A DNA stretch of 21,738 bases from JANYBT01 sp038211475 (GTDB taxonomy: Bacteria; Acidobacteriota; Terriglobia; Terriglobales; Acidobacteriaceae), in NCBI GenBank assembly GCA_038211475.1, contig JBBQVN010000052.1, forward strand, positions 1 through 21,738, written 5' to 3'. Position numbers and translations under genes: made by a program. Positions 21,252 through 21,738 of this stretch are shown here, in pieces. Position 1 is the stretch's first letter, and every line of letters begins with the position of its first letter. The notes under the pieces are model-generated. The model was given only the letters and a program-made list of their open reading frames with translations. It was not told where the DNA came from and ran no database searches.

Positions 21252-21738
21252 TTACTTTGCTGGCGCGGGAGACGCCTGCGGGGTCGGGCCCGCTCCACCG
21301 AAATTCACCTTCGGGGCTTGCCGCGAACCTTCCTCGGCCTTAAAGTAGGCATCGTTAGGCTTGAAGCCGGCCCATCCCGCGAACAGGCTGGCGGGGAATT
21401 GCTGCACATAGGTGTTGTAGTCCTGCAATGTGTCGTTGTAGCGCTTTCGCTCGACCGCGATGCGGTTTTCGGTGCCAGCCAGTTCATCCTGCAGACGGAG
21501 GAAGTTCTCGTTGGACTTCAACTGCGGATAGTTCTCCGCCAGCACTAGCAAACGGCCGATCGCTCCGTCGAGTTGACCGTTCGCCTGAATCTTGGCGGCG
21601 GGAGTTTGGGCTCCGAGCAGGGCCGAGCGCGCTCGGGCAATCTCTCCGAATACGGCTTGCTCTTGTCCCGCAATTCCCTTCACCGTTTCTACCAAATTCG
21701 GGATAAGGTCGGCGCGCCGTTGCAGTACGACATCGACT
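21252..21738 (-). CDS. lemA: LemA family protein, C-terminal 162 codons (5' end beyond right edge)
   Basis: The reading frame is open to the window edge. Beyond the first in-frame TTG (21695) it continues upstream with LQRRADLIPNLVETVKG, the conserved LemA segment (QRRxDLIPNLVETVKGYA), so the true start and the N-terminal membrane anchor lie outside. Further family marks are the helix with ARSALLGAQT, GRLLVLAENYPQLKSNENFLRLQDELAGTENRIAVERKRYND, and the YVQQFPASLFAGWAGFK segment. LemA proteins are helical, membrane-anchored proteins of unclear function, often near an HtpX-type protease or TPM-domain gene. The C-terminal tail (GGAGPTPQASPAPAK) is Pro/Ala-rich and probably disordered. Confidence 0.93.
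   Translation of the reverse strand, partial: VDVVLQRRADLIPNLVETVKGIAGQEQAVFGEIARARSALLGAQTPAAKIQANGQLDGAIGRLLVLAENYPQLKSNENFLRLQDELAGTENRIAVERKRYNDTLQDYNTYVQQFPASLFAGWAGFKPNDAYFKAEEGSRQAPKVNFGGAGPTPQASPAPAK

Overview
The window looks like chromosomal DNA from a GC-rich, free-living Gram-negative bacterium, most probably an acidobacterium. The grounds are indirect: a type I-beta DAHP synthase, a secreted phospholipase C-like protein with a string of SPD-2/Hydin-type Ig-like repeats (a layout common in Acidobacteria), and long exopolysaccharide clusters. No ribosomal or other decisive marker gene is present, so the assignment is an inference.

Layout. (1) 1-1383, minus strand: the start of a tryptophan operon. 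A TTGACA promoter lies almost directly on a 21-codon leader peptide with three consecutive Trp codons, followed by a terminator hairpin, aroF and the first 63 codons of trpE. This is a complete ribosome-mediated attenuator. (2) 1405-1668, minus: a cold-shock protein with its own strong terminator. (3) 2061-8107, minus: an exopolysaccharide operon with two tandem paralogous Wzy/O-antigen-ligase membrane proteins, a possible small lipoprotein between them, a DegT-type PLP aminotransferase and a GT4 glycosyltransferase. (4) 8343-10921, plus: an NAD-dependent epimerase and a sugar-phosphate cyclase whose signatures fit 2-epi-5-epi-valiolone synthase (C7-cyclitol synthase) better than dehydroquinate synthase. 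A decayed copy of a GH4-type gene start follows it. (5) 11437-13887, plus: a secreted phosphoesterase with four Ig-like repeats. (6) 14052-14630, minus: a cupin. (7) 14908-17587, plus: a phosphoglycosyl transferase, a GH4-like NAD enzyme and a sugar nucleotidyltransferase. (8) 17584-17970, minus: a second cupin. (9) 18103-20653, plus: a ROK kinase, a Nudix hydrolase and a WecB/TagA/CpsF glycosyltransferase. (10) 20957-21032, minus: tRNA-Lys(CUU). (11) 21252-21738, minus: a partial LemA gene running off the right edge.

How the parts may work together. Regions 3-9 contain most of what is needed to make an activated cyclitol or amino-cyclitol and put it on a lipid-linked surface glycan: a cyclase, redox/epimerase enzymes (SDR, GH4-like, cupins), a glucokinase-like kinase, a nucleotidyltransferase, an aminotransferase, a lipid-linked initiating transferase, two further glycosyltransferases and two polymerase/ligase proteins. 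Cyclase, kinase and nucleotidyltransferase are the same functional classes used in acarbose and validamycin biosynthesis. Here they sit among exopolysaccharide genes, so a C7-cyclitol-containing polysaccharide or lipid-linked glycan is the main hypothesis. It rests on family signatures and gene order read by eye, not on database searches.
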